A stretch of DNA of 21,649 nt from DASWIP01 sp036397635 (GTDB lineage: Bacteria > Actinomycetota > AC-67), in assembly GCA_036397635.1 (NCBI GenBank), contig DASWIP010000086.1, positions 1 through 21,649 of the forward strand. Reading direction: 5' to 3'. Below the pieces are notes generated by a model that was not told the origin of the DNA, ran no database searches, and saw nothing but the letters and a program-made list of their open reading frames with translations. This document shows, piece by piece, positions 12,988-20,128 of the stretch (positions are counted from its first letter, which is position 1; each line of letters begins with the position of its first letter). The position numbers were made by a program, and so were the translations under genes.

Positions 12988-13529
12988 TCACGGGCAGGGT
13001 CACGGTGCTCGACCGCGCGGACGTCGACACCGATCAGATCATGCCAAAGCAGTTCCTCAAGCGCATCGAACGCACCGGCTACGGCGAGTTCCTGTTCTAC
13101 GACTGGGTCCGATCGGGCGAGATCAGGATCGAGCCCAACCCGATCCTGGCCGCCGGGCCCAACTTCGGCAGCGGCTCCTCGCGCGAGCATGCCGTCTGGG
13201 GCATCCAGCAGTACGGCTTCCAGGCGGTGGTTGCCCCCAGCTTCTCGGACATCTTCTACGGCAACTGCACCAAGAACGGCCTGCTGCCGGTCAGTCTGCC
13301 CGAGCAGGACGTGCGCGCGCTCATGGTCGCCGGCGAGGCCACGATCGACCTCGACGCGCAGACGGTGACGTTCGCCGGCCGGAGCGTGTCTTTCGACATC
13401 GACCCCGAGATCAAACGGCGCTTGCTCAACGGACTCGACGAGATCGCTCTGACCCTGCAGCACGCGGCCGACATCGGAACTTACGAGCGGGAGCGCGCGC
13501 TGCCTACCCCGTCGACGACGGCGCTGTAG
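12969..13529 (+). CDS. leuD: 3-isopropylmalate dehydratase small subunit
   Basis: A 186-aa swivel-domain subunit that completes the LeuCD isomerase. Signatures are DRADVDTDQIMPKQFLKRIE near the N-terminus, GPNFGSGSSREHAVWGIQQY (substrate-binding GSSRE loop), and SFSDIFYGNCTKNGLLP. The start ATG 12969 has GGAAGGA just upstream and lies inside the 3' end of the nitroreductase gene (19-nt overlap). Length is in the normal 165-200 aa range. The stop is 4 nt from the convergent stop of the carboxypeptidase gene, with no visible terminator between them. Confidence 0.96.
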   Translation: MEPVGVITGRVTVLDRADVDTDQIMPKQFLKRIERTGYGEFLFYDWVRSGEIRIEPNPILAAGPNFGSGSSREHAVWGIQQYGFQAVVAPSFSDIFYGNCTKNGLLPVSLPEQDVRALMVAGEATIDLDAQTVTFAGRSVSFDIDPEIKRRLLNGLDEIALTLQHAADIGTYERERALPTPSTTAL

Positions 13530-13533
13530 CCGG

Positions 13534-14763
13534 CTACTGCCAGGACCGTTCGGGCCAGCGCTCGGGCAACTCCTCGGACGGCTCGAACGCGGGGATCCAC
13601 TCGATCAGCGGGTACTCGAAGATCTCGGCCTCTGCAGGCGGGACGACGGTTCGTGCGGGGCGCCGGCGCGCGCGACGAGCTTGCCGATGCTGCTGTCGCC
13701 GCTGGCCGAACACGAATCCTGCGTAGGGCAGGAACACGGCGAACAGCACCAGCCGCAGCGTGCCCTTTGCCCCACCCGGTTCGGATGCCGCGACCGCTGG
13801 GCCGGCGATACGTGTGTCGGTGGCCTCGGCAGCAACGGGGGTTGACCCCGCCTCCCTGATGCGCAGGGAGTTCGCCTCAGCGGCCGCCCGGGCGCGATCC
13901 TCGGCGGTCGGGGGGGCGACCTCGAAGGCGACGTCCATCAGCCGCTTCGCGGCGTCGTAGACCTTGGCCGAGTTGAGCGCGATGACGATATGGGTGCGTC
14001 CCTGCCTGGTCGCCGCCGCCGCGACGGTGTTTCCGGCGGCAGACGTGAACCCGTTCTTCACGCCGACGGCGGTGGGGTCCCGCTCGAAGTAGTGGTTGAT
14101 GTTGCCGAAGGTCGCGCGACCGCCGTCGGGCCAGGGCAGCTCGAAGCTGCGGGTGGACACGATCGAGGCCAGCCATTCGTTCTCCAGCAGCGCCGCGGCA
14201 ACCATGGCCAGGTCGTGGACGGTCGAGTATTGCCCGGACGCGTCCAGGCCGCTCGGATCGACCAGGGCCGTGTCCTCGAGTCCCATCGACGCGAGCTTCC
14301 CGCCCGCCAGTTCGGCGAACGCCGGCACCGAGCCGGCGGCCGCTTCGGCGATCGCCACGGCGGCGCCGTTGGACGACTCCATCAGCATCCCGTGCATCAC
14401 CTCGTTGGCGGTGAAGGTCGCGCCTTCTCGCCACTGCAGCCGGTCGTGCGGCGTCCGAGCGGCGCGCGCCGAGATCGTGACCTCATCCTCCGGCTGGAGC
14501 CGCTCGGCGGCGGCGATCGCGGTCACCATCTTGATCAAGCTCGCCACCGGCATGCGGACGTCCGCGCGCAGTCCCCAGATCACGCGCTGCTCGCGCGGAT
14601 CGTAGATGAGCGCTGCGCGCGGCGGGGCGGAGCCGAGCGCTGCTCGCACCTGTTCGGCGGTCGGCTGCGCGGCGTCGGGCGACGGAGTGGCGGTCTGCGC
14701 AGACGCCGCAGCGGCCGGCACGAGGCCGGCGACGAGAGCGGCGGCAACAACGGCTGCACGCAT
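13534..14763 (-). CDS. D-alanyl-D-alanine carboxypeptidase-like protein (S11 family) with membrane anchor
   Basis: A 409-aa exported penicillin-binding-protein-type enzyme that trims peptidoglycan pentapeptides. An Ala-rich signal peptide covers residues 1-22 (cleavage probable after ASAQ). The SxxK motif is Ser75-Leu-Ile-Lys78, SxN is Ser130-Ser-Asn132, and the third motif is Lys236-Asn-Gly238 where most members have KTG. After the catalytic domain (to about 285) come an Ala-rich linker and a transmembrane helix at about 335-353, then a basic and later acidic cytoplasmic tail of about 55 residues. The start ATG 14763 is near a TAATGT box. The tail-out anchoring matches actinobacterial DacA/DacC-like proteins. 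The Asn for Thr change may alter beta-lactam or substrate handling. Confidence 0.9.
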   Translation of the reverse strand: MRAAVVAAALVAGLVPAAAASAQTATPSPDAAQPTAEQVRAALGSAPPRAALIYDPREQRVIWGLRADVRMPVASLIKMVTAIAAAERLQPEDEVTISARAARTPHDRLQWREGATFTANEVMHGMLMESSNGAAVAIAEAAAGSVPAFAELAGGKLASMGLEDTALVDPSGLDASGQYSTVHDLAMVAAALLENEWLASIVSTRSFELPWPDGGRATFGNINHYFERDPTAVGVKNGFTSAAGNTVAAAATRQGRTHIVIALNSAKVYDAAKRLMDVAFEVAPPTAEDRARAAAEANSLRIREAGSTPVAAEATDTRIAGPAVAASEPGGAKGTLRLVLFAVFLPYAGFVFGQRRQQHRQARRARRRPARTVVPPAEAEIFEYPLIEWIPAFEPSEELPERWPERSWQ

Positions 14764-14772
14764 GGCCCCACA

Positions 14773-14778
14773 ACATTA
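14773..14778 (-). promoter_or_regulatory. Possible -10 box of the carboxypeptidase gene
   Basis: TAATGT on the minus strand ends 9 nt before the ATG, so the mRNA would have almost no leader. The only other ribosome-binding signal is GGGG next to the ATG. The -35 region is unclear. Confidence 0.3.
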
Positions 14779-14789
14779 GAGGCGAGATG

Positions 14790-14809
14790 CCCGTTTCCTA
14801 GGTAACGGG
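14790..14809 (-). terminator. Weak hairpin after the hydroxyacid dehydrogenase gene
   Basis: CCCGTT and AACGGG pair around an 8-nt loop containing CCTAGG, 12 nt past the stop. There is no T run, so a terminator role is uncertain. Confidence 0.3.
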
Positions 14810-14821
14810 GAAGCTGAGGGG

Positions 14822-15736
14822 TCAGTAGCCCTTCTCGACGTCGACGACGCCCTGGAGCGCCTCGCCGGCGGCGAAGGCGCGCACGTTGTCCTCGACCATG
14901 GCGGCCAGCGGATCGATCGCCATCCGGGCGGTGTTCGCGGTATGGCTGGTGATGACCACGTTGGGCATCGTCCACAGCGGATGCTCGTCGGGCAGCGGCT
15001 CTGGATCGACGACGTCCAGGGCGGCCCCGCCCAGCTGCTCGGATCGCAGCGCCTCGAGCAGCGCGCCGGTATCCACCAGGTCGCCGCGCGCGACGTTGAC
15101 CAGCCAGGCACCCGGCTTCATGCGCGCGAAAGCGGCCGCGCCGACCATCCCCCTGGTGCTCTCGATCGACGGCGCGGCGACCACGACCACGTCCGCTTCG
15201 GGCAGGACCTCGGCCAGGAGATCCGATGCCACGGTTCGCTCGGCTCCCGGCATCGGCGCGCCCGAGCCGCTGGCCGCCAGCACGCGCGCGCGCAGCGGCG
15301 CGAGCATCGCGGCGAGCGCGCGCCCGATCCCCCCTGCGCCGATGATCAGCACGGTCAGCTCATCCATGCGCCGCGCGCCGGGATCCCGTTGCCAGGTGCG
15401 CGCGCGCACGTGCACGTCCAGCCGTCGCGCCGCGAGCAAGACGAGCGCGAGCGCATGCTCGGCGGTCACCTGCCCGTACGCCCCCTTCGCGCACGTCCAC
15501 GTCAGGGCCGGATCGATCACGCCCGCGGCGAAGAACGCCTCGATGCCGGCGAACGGCAGCTGCACCCATCGCGCCTTGGATGTCTCGAGCAGCTTCCGCA
15601 ACCCTTCAGGGTCCCGGTGATCCATCCACACGATCACGTCGGCATCGGCCGGGTCGGTGATCACACCGCCGCCGGCCTCGACGGCTCGCTCGATCAAGTC
15701 CGCCTGCGGCCGCACCGCCACCTTCGGTCTGGTCAT
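14822..15736 (-). CDS. D-isomer-specific 2-hydroxyacid dehydrogenase
   Basis: A 304-aa NAD(P)-dependent dehydrogenase of the D-2-hydroxyacid family, which reduces 2-keto acids to D-2-hydroxyacids or the reverse. The Rossmann motif is GAGGIG (in LIIGAGGIGRALAAML). Catalytic residues of the family are visible: Arg in NVARGDLVD, Glu in DVVDPEPLPDEHPLW, and His in ITSHTANT. The catalytic domain is somewhat short and there is no regulatory ACT domain, so it is not a second SerA. The substrate cannot be told; glyoxylate/hydroxypyruvate or branched 2-keto acids are possible. The start ATG 15736 is preceded by TAGCCT 8 nt upstream. It is divergent from the acyl-CoA synthetase gene, with only 77 bp between starts. 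Confidence 0.9.
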   Translation of the reverse strand: MTRPKVAVRPQADLIERAVEAGGGVITDPADADVIVWMDHRDPEGLRKLLETSKARWVQLPFAGIEAFFAAGVIDPALTWTCAKGAYGQVTAEHALALVLLAARRLDVHVRARTWQRDPGARRMDELTVLIIGAGGIGRALAAMLAPLRARVLAASGSGAPMPGAERTVASDLLAEVLPEADVVVVAAPSIESTRGMVGAAAFARMKPGAWLVNVARGDLVDTGALLEALRSEQLGGAALDVVDPEPLPDEHPLWTMPNVVITSHTANTARMAIDPLAAMVEDNVRAFAAGEALQGVVDVEKGY

Positions 15737-15744
15737 GGCGCCTC

Positions 15745-15750
15745 AGGCTA
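15745..15750 (-). promoter_or_regulatory. -10 box of the hydroxyacid dehydrogenase gene
   Basis: TAGCCT on the minus strand lies 8 nt before the ATG. The GAGG between them could act as a short Shine-Dalgarno sequence, but the expected start point falls next to the ATG, so the transcript is probably leaderless or nearly so. Confidence 0.4.
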
Positions 15751-15776
15751 CCGTCTCGCGGCGGAGCACCCCGGGG

Positions 15777-15806
15777 TGGACCGTCCGGCGTCCGGCGGGA
15801 TAGCGT
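15777..15806 (+). promoter_or_regulatory. Promoter of the acyl-CoA synthetase gene
   Basis: TGGACC (15777-15782) and TAGCGT (15801-15806) are separated by 18 nt. The start codon ATG 15814 follows the -10 box by 7 nt and has no Shine-Dalgarno sequence, so the transcript is probably leaderless. Confidence 0.55.
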
Positions 15807-15813
15807 CGCGTGC

Positions 15814-17664
15814 ATGAGGGAAGATCCGAGGGCCGTCAGCGAGCAGATCGACCGCGAGATCGCCGGGCAGACCCTGCTCGACCTGTTCGAGGCCAACGCG
15901 CGCGACCACGGCGACCTGCCGTGCGTGTCATGGCGCGAAGGCGAGACCTGGGAGACCGTGACCTGGGCCGAGCAGCGCGAGCGCGCGCGCGCCGTCGCGA
16001 TGGGCCTGCGCGGCCTCGGCGTCGGACACGGCGATTTCGTCGCGATCATGGCTCGAAACATCCCCGAGCACCTGCTTGCCGACGCCGCCGCGATGCACGC
16101 GGCCGCGACGCCGGTGTCGGTCTACAACACGCTCGCGCCCGAGCAGATCGCCCACATCGTCAACGACTGCGGCGCGAAGGTCGCGGTGCTGGAGGACCGC
16201 GACGTGATGAAGCGCTGGGAGGAGATCCTCCCGCGCTGTCCCGCGCTACAGCGCATCGTGCTGATCAACCACGCTGAAGACTTCCGCCACCTCGACAGTG
16301 TCTTGTCGTTCGAGCAGCTCGAAGCCGACGGCCGCGCGGCGCTGCTCGCGGATCCAGGAGCCGCCGATCGCGCCGACGACGACGTACGGCCCGAGGATCC
16401 TGCGACGATCGTCTACACCTCAGGGACGACCGGGCCGCCCAAGGGCGCGATCATCACGCACCGCAACGTGCGCTGGATGCAAGAGAGCATCATGCGCTTC
16501 ATCGATCCGCCGATCGGCGCGAGCGGCCTTTCCTACCTGCCCCTGGCGCACGTGGCGGAGCGGTTCACGAGCTACTACATCGGGCTGCGCGCGGTCGGCC
16601 ACGGCACCATGTGCCCGGAGATCACCGAGGCGATCGAGTACGCGCGGTTCGCGCGCCCGACCGTATTCCTCGGGGTGCCGCGCGTATGGGAGAAGGTGCG
16701 CGCCGGCGTCATGGCCGGGATCGCGAAGGAGCCGAGCCCGGCGAAGCGTCAGATCGCACAGCGCGCGATCGCGTACGGCATGGCAGCCGCACGGCTCGAG
16801 AAGCGCTACGGGGCGGCCGCGGCGCTGGCCACGGCTCCGCTGCGCGCGCTCTTCGATCGGCTCGTCTACAGCAAGGTGCGAGCACAGATCGGCCTGGACC
16901 GCGCACGCTGGATCTTGACCGGCTCGGCGCCGTGCCCCGAGGACGTGCACCTGTTCTTCCGTGGCCTCGGCATCCCGCTGCTCGACACCTGGGGGATGAC
17001 CGAGCTGACCGTCGTCGCGACCATCAACCCGCCCGACGCGCCGCGCACCGACACCGTCGGCGTGCCGCTCCCCGGAGTCGAGATCCGCCTCGCGCCCGAC
17101 GGCGAGATCCTGGCGCGCGGCGGCAACGTCGTGGCCGGCTACCTGAACCTGCCCGAGCAAACCGCCCAGACCTTCGACGCCGACGGCTGGGTGCACTCCG
17201 GCGACCTCGGCGCGATCGACCCGGACGGCCACCTTCGCATCGTCGGACGGAAGAAGGAGCTGATCATCACCGCCGGCGGGAAGAACATCTCGCCCAACAA
17301 CCTCGAGGGCTATCTGAAGGAGCATCCGCTGATCGGGCAGGCGTGCGTCGTGGGCGACGGCCGCAAGTACCTCGCGGCGCTGATCACGATCGACGCGGAG
17401 ACCGCGCCTGCCTGGGCCGCGCAGAACGGGATCGCGTTCACCGACCTCGCCTCGTTCGCCACGTCACCCGAGATCGAGCAGGAGATCCAGCGCGCGGTCG
17501 ATGCGACGAACCAACGGGTCTCGCGGGTGGAGTCGATCAAGCGCTTCGCGGTCGTGCCGACCGAGTGGACGCCCGAATCCGGCGAGCTGACGCCGACCCT
17601 GAAGCTCAAACGCAACGTCGTCGCCGACCGCTACCAGACCCAGATCGAGCAGCTCTACGCCTAA
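15814..17664 (+). CDS. Long-chain acyl-CoA synthetase (AMP-forming)
   Basis: A 616-aa ANL-superfamily enzyme that activates fatty acids to acyl-CoA through an acyl-adenylate. Core motifs in order are VYTSGTTGPPKGAIITH (about 200-215, ATP-binding P-loop), YLPLAHVAER, TGSAPCPEDVHLFF, DTWGMTELTVVATI, HSGDLGAIDPDGHLRIVGR followed by KKELIITAGGKNISPNNLE, and LTPTLKLKRN, whose Lys is the C-terminal catalytic lysine. Length and the KNISPNNLE motif fit the long-chain (FadD15-like) group rather than acetyl-CoA synthetases. The start ATG 15814 sits directly behind a -10 box. The gene interrupts the leucine-gene neighbourhood and has no visible partner here. Confidence 0.93.
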   Translation: MREDPRAVSEQIDREIAGQTLLDLFEANARDHGDLPCVSWREGETWETVTWAEQRERARAVAMGLRGLGVGHGDFVAIMARNIPEHLLADAAAMHAAATPVSVYNTLAPEQIAHIVNDCGAKVAVLEDRDVMKRWEEILPRCPALQRIVLINHAEDFRHLDSVLSFEQLEADGRAALLADPGAADRADDDVRPEDPATIVYTSGTTGPPKGAIITHRNVRWMQESIMRFIDPPIGASGLSYLPLAHVAERFTSYYIGLRAVGHGTMCPEITEAIEYARFARPTVFLGVPRVWEKVRAGVMAGIAKEPSPAKRQIAQRAIAYGMAAARLEKRYGAAAALATAPLRALFDRLVYSKVRAQIGLDRARWILTGSAPCPEDVHLFFRGLGIPLLDTWGMTELTVVATINPPDAPRTDTVGVPLPGVEIRLAPDGEILARGGNVVAGYLNLPEQTAQTFDADGWVHSGDLGAIDPDGHLRIVGRKKELIITAGGKNISPNNLEGYLKEHPLIGQACVVGDGRKYLAALITIDAETAPAWAAQNGIAFTDLASFATSPEIEQEIQRAVDATNQRVSRVESIKRFAVVPTEWTPESGELTPTLKLKRNVVADRYQTQIEQLYA

Positions 17665-17716
17665 GACCCGCTCCGGACGAAAATTACACGCTTTCAAGGT
17701 TACATCACCATCACCA
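17665..17716. other. Lower-GC junction before vapBC
   Basis: A short non-coding stretch with AAAATTACAC and a CATCACCATCACCAT-like repeat, visibly poorer in GC than the flanking genes. It may mark the left edge of an inserted toxin-antitoxin cassette. No direct repeat pair bounding the cassette was found. Confidence 0.35.
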
Positions 17717-17722
17717 TATGAT
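17717..17722 (+). promoter_or_regulatory. -10 box of the vapBC operon
   Basis: TATGAT matches the -10 consensus at five of six positions and is unusually AT-rich for this window. The predicted start point near 17729 lies downstream of the ATG at 17725 and about 8 nt before the ATG at 17737, supporting the latter as the translation start. Confidence 0.5.
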
Positions 17723-17736
17723 GTATGCACCACTCA

Positions 17737-17949
17737 ATGAAGCGGCTCCAGATAAGCATCGACGAGGACCTCGACGACGCCCTCGCAGTCGAGGCGAGCC
17801 GACGACGGACCTCGAAGGCTGCCCTGATCCGGCAGTACGTCCGTGAGCGGCTCGGAAGAGGCCAGGCACCACGGGATCCCATCACCGCTTTGATCGGAGA
17901 CATCGACGACGAAGCTGGCGACATCGATGCCGTCGTCTACGACCGTTGA
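17737..17949 (+). CDS. vapB: VapB-type ribbon-helix-helix antitoxin
   Basis: A 70-aa antitoxin. The N-terminal MKRLQISIDEDLDDAL is a ribbon-helix-helix beta strand and first helix, followed by EASRRRTSKAALIRQYVRER, the second helix, which together dimerise and bind the operon's own promoter. The acidic C-terminus (GDIDDEAGDIDAVVYDR) would be the toxin-binding tail. The ATG 17737 is preferred over ATG 17725, which is only 2 nt from the -10 box. Its TGA overlaps the TTG start of the toxin gene. Base composition is less GC-rich than the flanking metabolic genes, in line with a mobile toxin-antitoxin cassette. Confidence 0.88.
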   Translation: MKRLQISIDEDLDDALAVEASRRRTSKAALIRQYVRERLGRGQAPRDPITALIGDIDDEAGDIDAVVYDR

Positions 17950-18344
17950 GATTCGTCGATACATCCTTCTGGGTGGCCCTCCGGTTCGCCCGTGACGGCC
18001 GTCACCAGGACGCACGCCGCCTCTGGGAGGCAGGCCCTGGTGGGATCATCACTACGGATGCCGTTGTCGGAGAGACCTGGACATTCCTCCGCCGGCGGGC
18101 GGGCCATCGGCGAGCGGTCGAGTTCATCGACGCAGTGACCCGATCAGCCTCTCTGACGATCCGACACCTCGATGAGGACCTGATCGCGGATGCGTGGCGA
18201 TGGCTCCGCCGTCACGACGAACGAGATCATTCATTCGTCGACGCGAGCAGCTTCGCCTTGATGCGACGGATGAGATTGCGGGAAGCGCTCGCATTCGACG
18301 GTGATTTCGCGGCGGCCGGCTTCATCGAAGTCAGACCTCGATGA
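17946..18344 (+). CDS. vapC: VapC-type PIN-domain ribonuclease toxin
   Basis: A 132-aa PIN-domain toxin, expected to cleave RNA (in studied cases tRNA or rRNA) unless held by VapB. Acidic active-site residues are present: Asp5 (FVDTSFW), Glu43 (VVGETWTFL), Asp99 in SFVDASSFALM, and Asp118/Asp120 in LAFDGDF. The set looks intact, so the toxin should be active. The start is TTG 17946, overlapping the antitoxin stop (TTGA) with no Shine-Dalgarno sequence, so it depends on translational coupling. The gene points towards leuA (tail to tail, 89 nt apart). Confidence 0.9.
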   Translation: MRFVDTSFWVALRFARDGRHQDARRLWEAGPGGIITTDAVVGETWTFLRRRAGHRRAVEFIDAVTRSASLTIRHLDEDLIADAWRWLRRHDERDHSFVDASSFALMRRMRLREALAFDGDFAAAGFIEVRPR

Positions 18345-18433
18345 TCTGATCTGCGCCGCTCTTCGGCAATGGCGCGGATGGCTGAACTCAGCGTCGGTGC
18401 GGCGCCGAGGAGTAAGAGGAAGCGGCGTAATCG

Positions 18434-19969
18434 CTACGGCGTCGGTTCCGCAGGGCGCGCGCGCGCGTTGCGCCGCGCTGCTCGGTTGAGCGCGTTGAGG
18501 AACGCGCGCGCGCTCGCCTCGACGATGTCGGTCGCTAAACCGCGGCCGCTGAACCGTTCGCCGTCGATCTCGAGCTGCACGCTGACGTCCCCGAGCGCCT
18601 CGGCGCCTGCGGTCACCGCCGCGATGTTGAACGCCGCAAGTTTGGCGTCCACGCCGCTCGCGCGCAGGATCGCCCCGTAGACCGCGTCCACCATCCCGTC
18701 GCCCATCGCCGACTCCTGCAGCGACTCGCCGTTCCGCGTGATCCGCACTGTCGCCGTCGGCGCCAGGTGGGTGCCGCCGGCGACCTGCAGGGACTCGAGC
18801 GCGAACACTTCCTCGACGTTCTGGAACTCGTCGGCGACGATCGCCTCAAGGTCCTTGTCGGTGATCTGGATCTTGCGGTCGACCAGCTCCTTGAACCGCG
18901 TGAACGAACGCTGCAGCTCCTCGGCCGAGAGCTGGAAGCCCATCTCCTCGAGCTGTTTGGAGAACGCGTGCCGGCCCGAGTGCTTGCCGAGCACGATCTT
19001 GCCGCCCTCGACCCCTATGTCCTCGGCCTTCATGATCTCGTAGGTCAGACGGTCCTGGATGACACCGTGCTGATGGATGCCGGACTCGTGCGAGAACGCG
19101 TTCTCGCCGACGATGGCCTTGTTGCGCTGGACCTGATATCCGGTCAGCAGCGAGACCAGCCGGGAGGCGCGGGCCAGCTCCTTCGTATTTACCCCTGTCT
19201 CCACCCCGAGCAGATCGCGACGGGTCTTGATACCCATCACGACCTCTTCCAGCGAGCAGTTCCCCGCGCGCTCGCCGATCCCGTTGACGGCAACCTCGAC
19301 CTGGCGCGCACCGGCTCGAACGGCTTCCAGCGAGTTCGAGACCGCGAGCCCCAGATCGTTGTGGCAGTGCACGCTGAGCACGACATCGTGCAGGCGCGGC
19401 ACCCGCTCGTACAGCGCGCGCAGCATGTCGCCGAAGTCGAACGGGATCGCGTAGCCGACCGTGTCGGGGACGTTGATGGTTGTCGCGCCGGCCTCGATGG
19501 TGGCCTGGACGACGGCGGCGAGGAAGTCGAACTCGGTCCGCGTCGCGTCCTGGGGCGAGAACTCGACGTCTTCGCAGTACCCTTTCGCACGCTCGACGCC
19601 CTTGACGGCCTGCGCGACGATCTCTTCCTCGGTGGCGTTCAGCATGTACTTGCGATGGATATCGCTGGTCGAGAGGAACACATGGATCCGGTGCTCCTTC
19701 GCCTCGCGGATCGCATCCCAGGCCCGGTCGATGTCACCGTCTGCGCAGCGCGCCAGCGCCGCGATCTTCGGGCCTTTGACCGTGGCCGCGATGGCTTTCA
19801 CCGCCTCGAAGTCGCCCGGCGACGTGATCGGGAAACCGGCCTCGATCACATCGACGCCCAGGCGCGCGAGCTGCTCGGCGATCTCGAGCTTCTCCTTGAC
19901 GTTCAGGTTGATACCGGGCGACTGTTCGCCGTCCCGCAGCGTGGTGTCGAAGATCGTGACGCGATCCAT
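18434..19969 (-). CDS. leuA: 2-isopropylmalate synthase
   Basis: A 511-aa enzyme that condenses 2-ketoisovalerate with acetyl-CoA, the committed step of leucine synthesis, usually inhibited by leucine. The catalytic TIM barrel begins TIFDTTLRDGEQSPGINL, and has the metal-binding HCHNDLG (about residue 200) and NGIGERAGNCSLEEV. The C-terminal LeuA-dimer regulatory domain covers about the last 130 residues. Length fits the standard bacterial type 1 form rather than the longer (over 560 aa) form found in mycobacteria and streptomycetes. The start ATG 19969 has a strong CGGAGGAAG Shine-Dalgarno sequence. It lies downstream of serA but has its own promoter and a leucine-codon leader with a terminator, so leucine supply should control readthrough. 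Confidence 0.96.
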   Translation of the reverse strand: MDRVTIFDTTLRDGEQSPGINLNVKEKLEIAEQLARLGVDVIEAGFPITSPGDFEAVKAIAATVKGPKIAALARCADGDIDRAWDAIREAKEHRIHVFLSTSDIHRKYMLNATEEEIVAQAVKGVERAKGYCEDVEFSPQDATRTEFDFLAAVVQATIEAGATTINVPDTVGYAIPFDFGDMLRALYERVPRLHDVVLSVHCHNDLGLAVSNSLEAVRAGARQVEVAVNGIGERAGNCSLEEVVMGIKTRRDLLGVETGVNTKELARASRLVSLLTGYQVQRNKAIVGENAFSHESGIHQHGVIQDRLTYEIMKAEDIGVEGGKIVLGKHSGRHAFSKQLEEMGFQLSAEELQRSFTRFKELVDRKIQITDKDLEAIVADEFQNVEEVFALESLQVAGGTHLAPTATVRITRNGESLQESAMGDGMVDAVYGAILRASGVDAKLAAFNIAAVTAGAEALGDVSVQLEIDGERFSGRGLATDIVEASARAFLNALNRAARRNARARPAEPTP

Positions 19970-20011
19970 ATCTTCCTCCGTCGGTCCCGTTCCCGGCCCT
20001 GGAAATCGAAA

Positions 20012-20033
20012 ACCCTTCGCGGATGCGAAGGGT
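20012..20033 (-). terminator. Leucine attenuator: intrinsic terminator before leuA
   Basis: ACCCTTCGC and GCGAAGGGT form a perfect 9-bp stem with a 4-nt loop, directly followed on the minus strand by TTTCGATTT. This is the clearest intrinsic terminator in the window. It lies between the leader peptide and the leuA start, 42 nt before the ATG, as expected for an attenuator. Confidence 0.88.
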
Positions 20034-20034
20034 C

Positions 20035-20061
20035 AGCGCGCACGAGCAGCTCGCGCGCGCT
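20035..20061 (-). promoter_or_regulatory. Leader stem-loop directly after the leucine leader peptide
   Basis: AGCGCGC pairs with GCGCGCT, and pairing continues through one G-U wobble and CGAG/CUCG to a 3-nt loop, giving a 12-bp stem. It begins at the base after the leader stop codon and ends one base before the terminator stem. A ribosome at the stop codon would cover its 5' arm, so its folding should depend on leader translation. Confidence 0.75.
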
Positions 20062-20085
20062 CTACGTAAGCAGCAGGTTCCTCAT
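20062..20085 (-). CDS. leuL: leuA leader peptide (MRNLLLT)
   Basis: A seven-codon frame: ATG AGG AAC CTG CTG CTT ACG, then TAG. Three consecutive leucine codons make it a leucine-sensing leader peptide for ribosome-mediated attenuation of leuA. The ATG is 8 nt behind the -10 box, so the peptide is translated from the very 5' end of the transcript (leaderless or nearly so); the GGAG at 20093-20087 is too close to act as a normal Shine-Dalgarno sequence. A stem-loop and terminator follow at once. The symbol leuL is used by analogy with enteric leucine leaders; there is no sequence homology. Confidence 0.82.
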   Translation of the reverse strand: MRNLLLT

Positions 20086-20093
20086 CGCTCCGG

Positions 20094-20123
20094 ATTGTGG
20101 CACAGGTTCCTCGCACACGTCAA
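20094..20123 (-). promoter_or_regulatory. leuA promoter
   Basis: TTGACG (20123-20118) and CACAAT (20099-20094) are separated by 18 nt on the minus strand. The -35 box begins 5 nt after the serA stop codon. Transcription should start at or just before the leader-peptide ATG at 20085. Confidence 0.75.
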
Positions 20124-20128
20124 CGAGT

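Noticed and set aside
12945..13463. Minus-strand open frame opposite leuD
   Set aside because: Shadow of leuD; no independent start signal or motif.
14822..15736. Second phosphoglycerate dehydrogenase
   Set aside because: The protein lacks the ASB and ACT domains and is divergent from SerA; only the general D-2-hydroxyacid dehydrogenase family can be supported.
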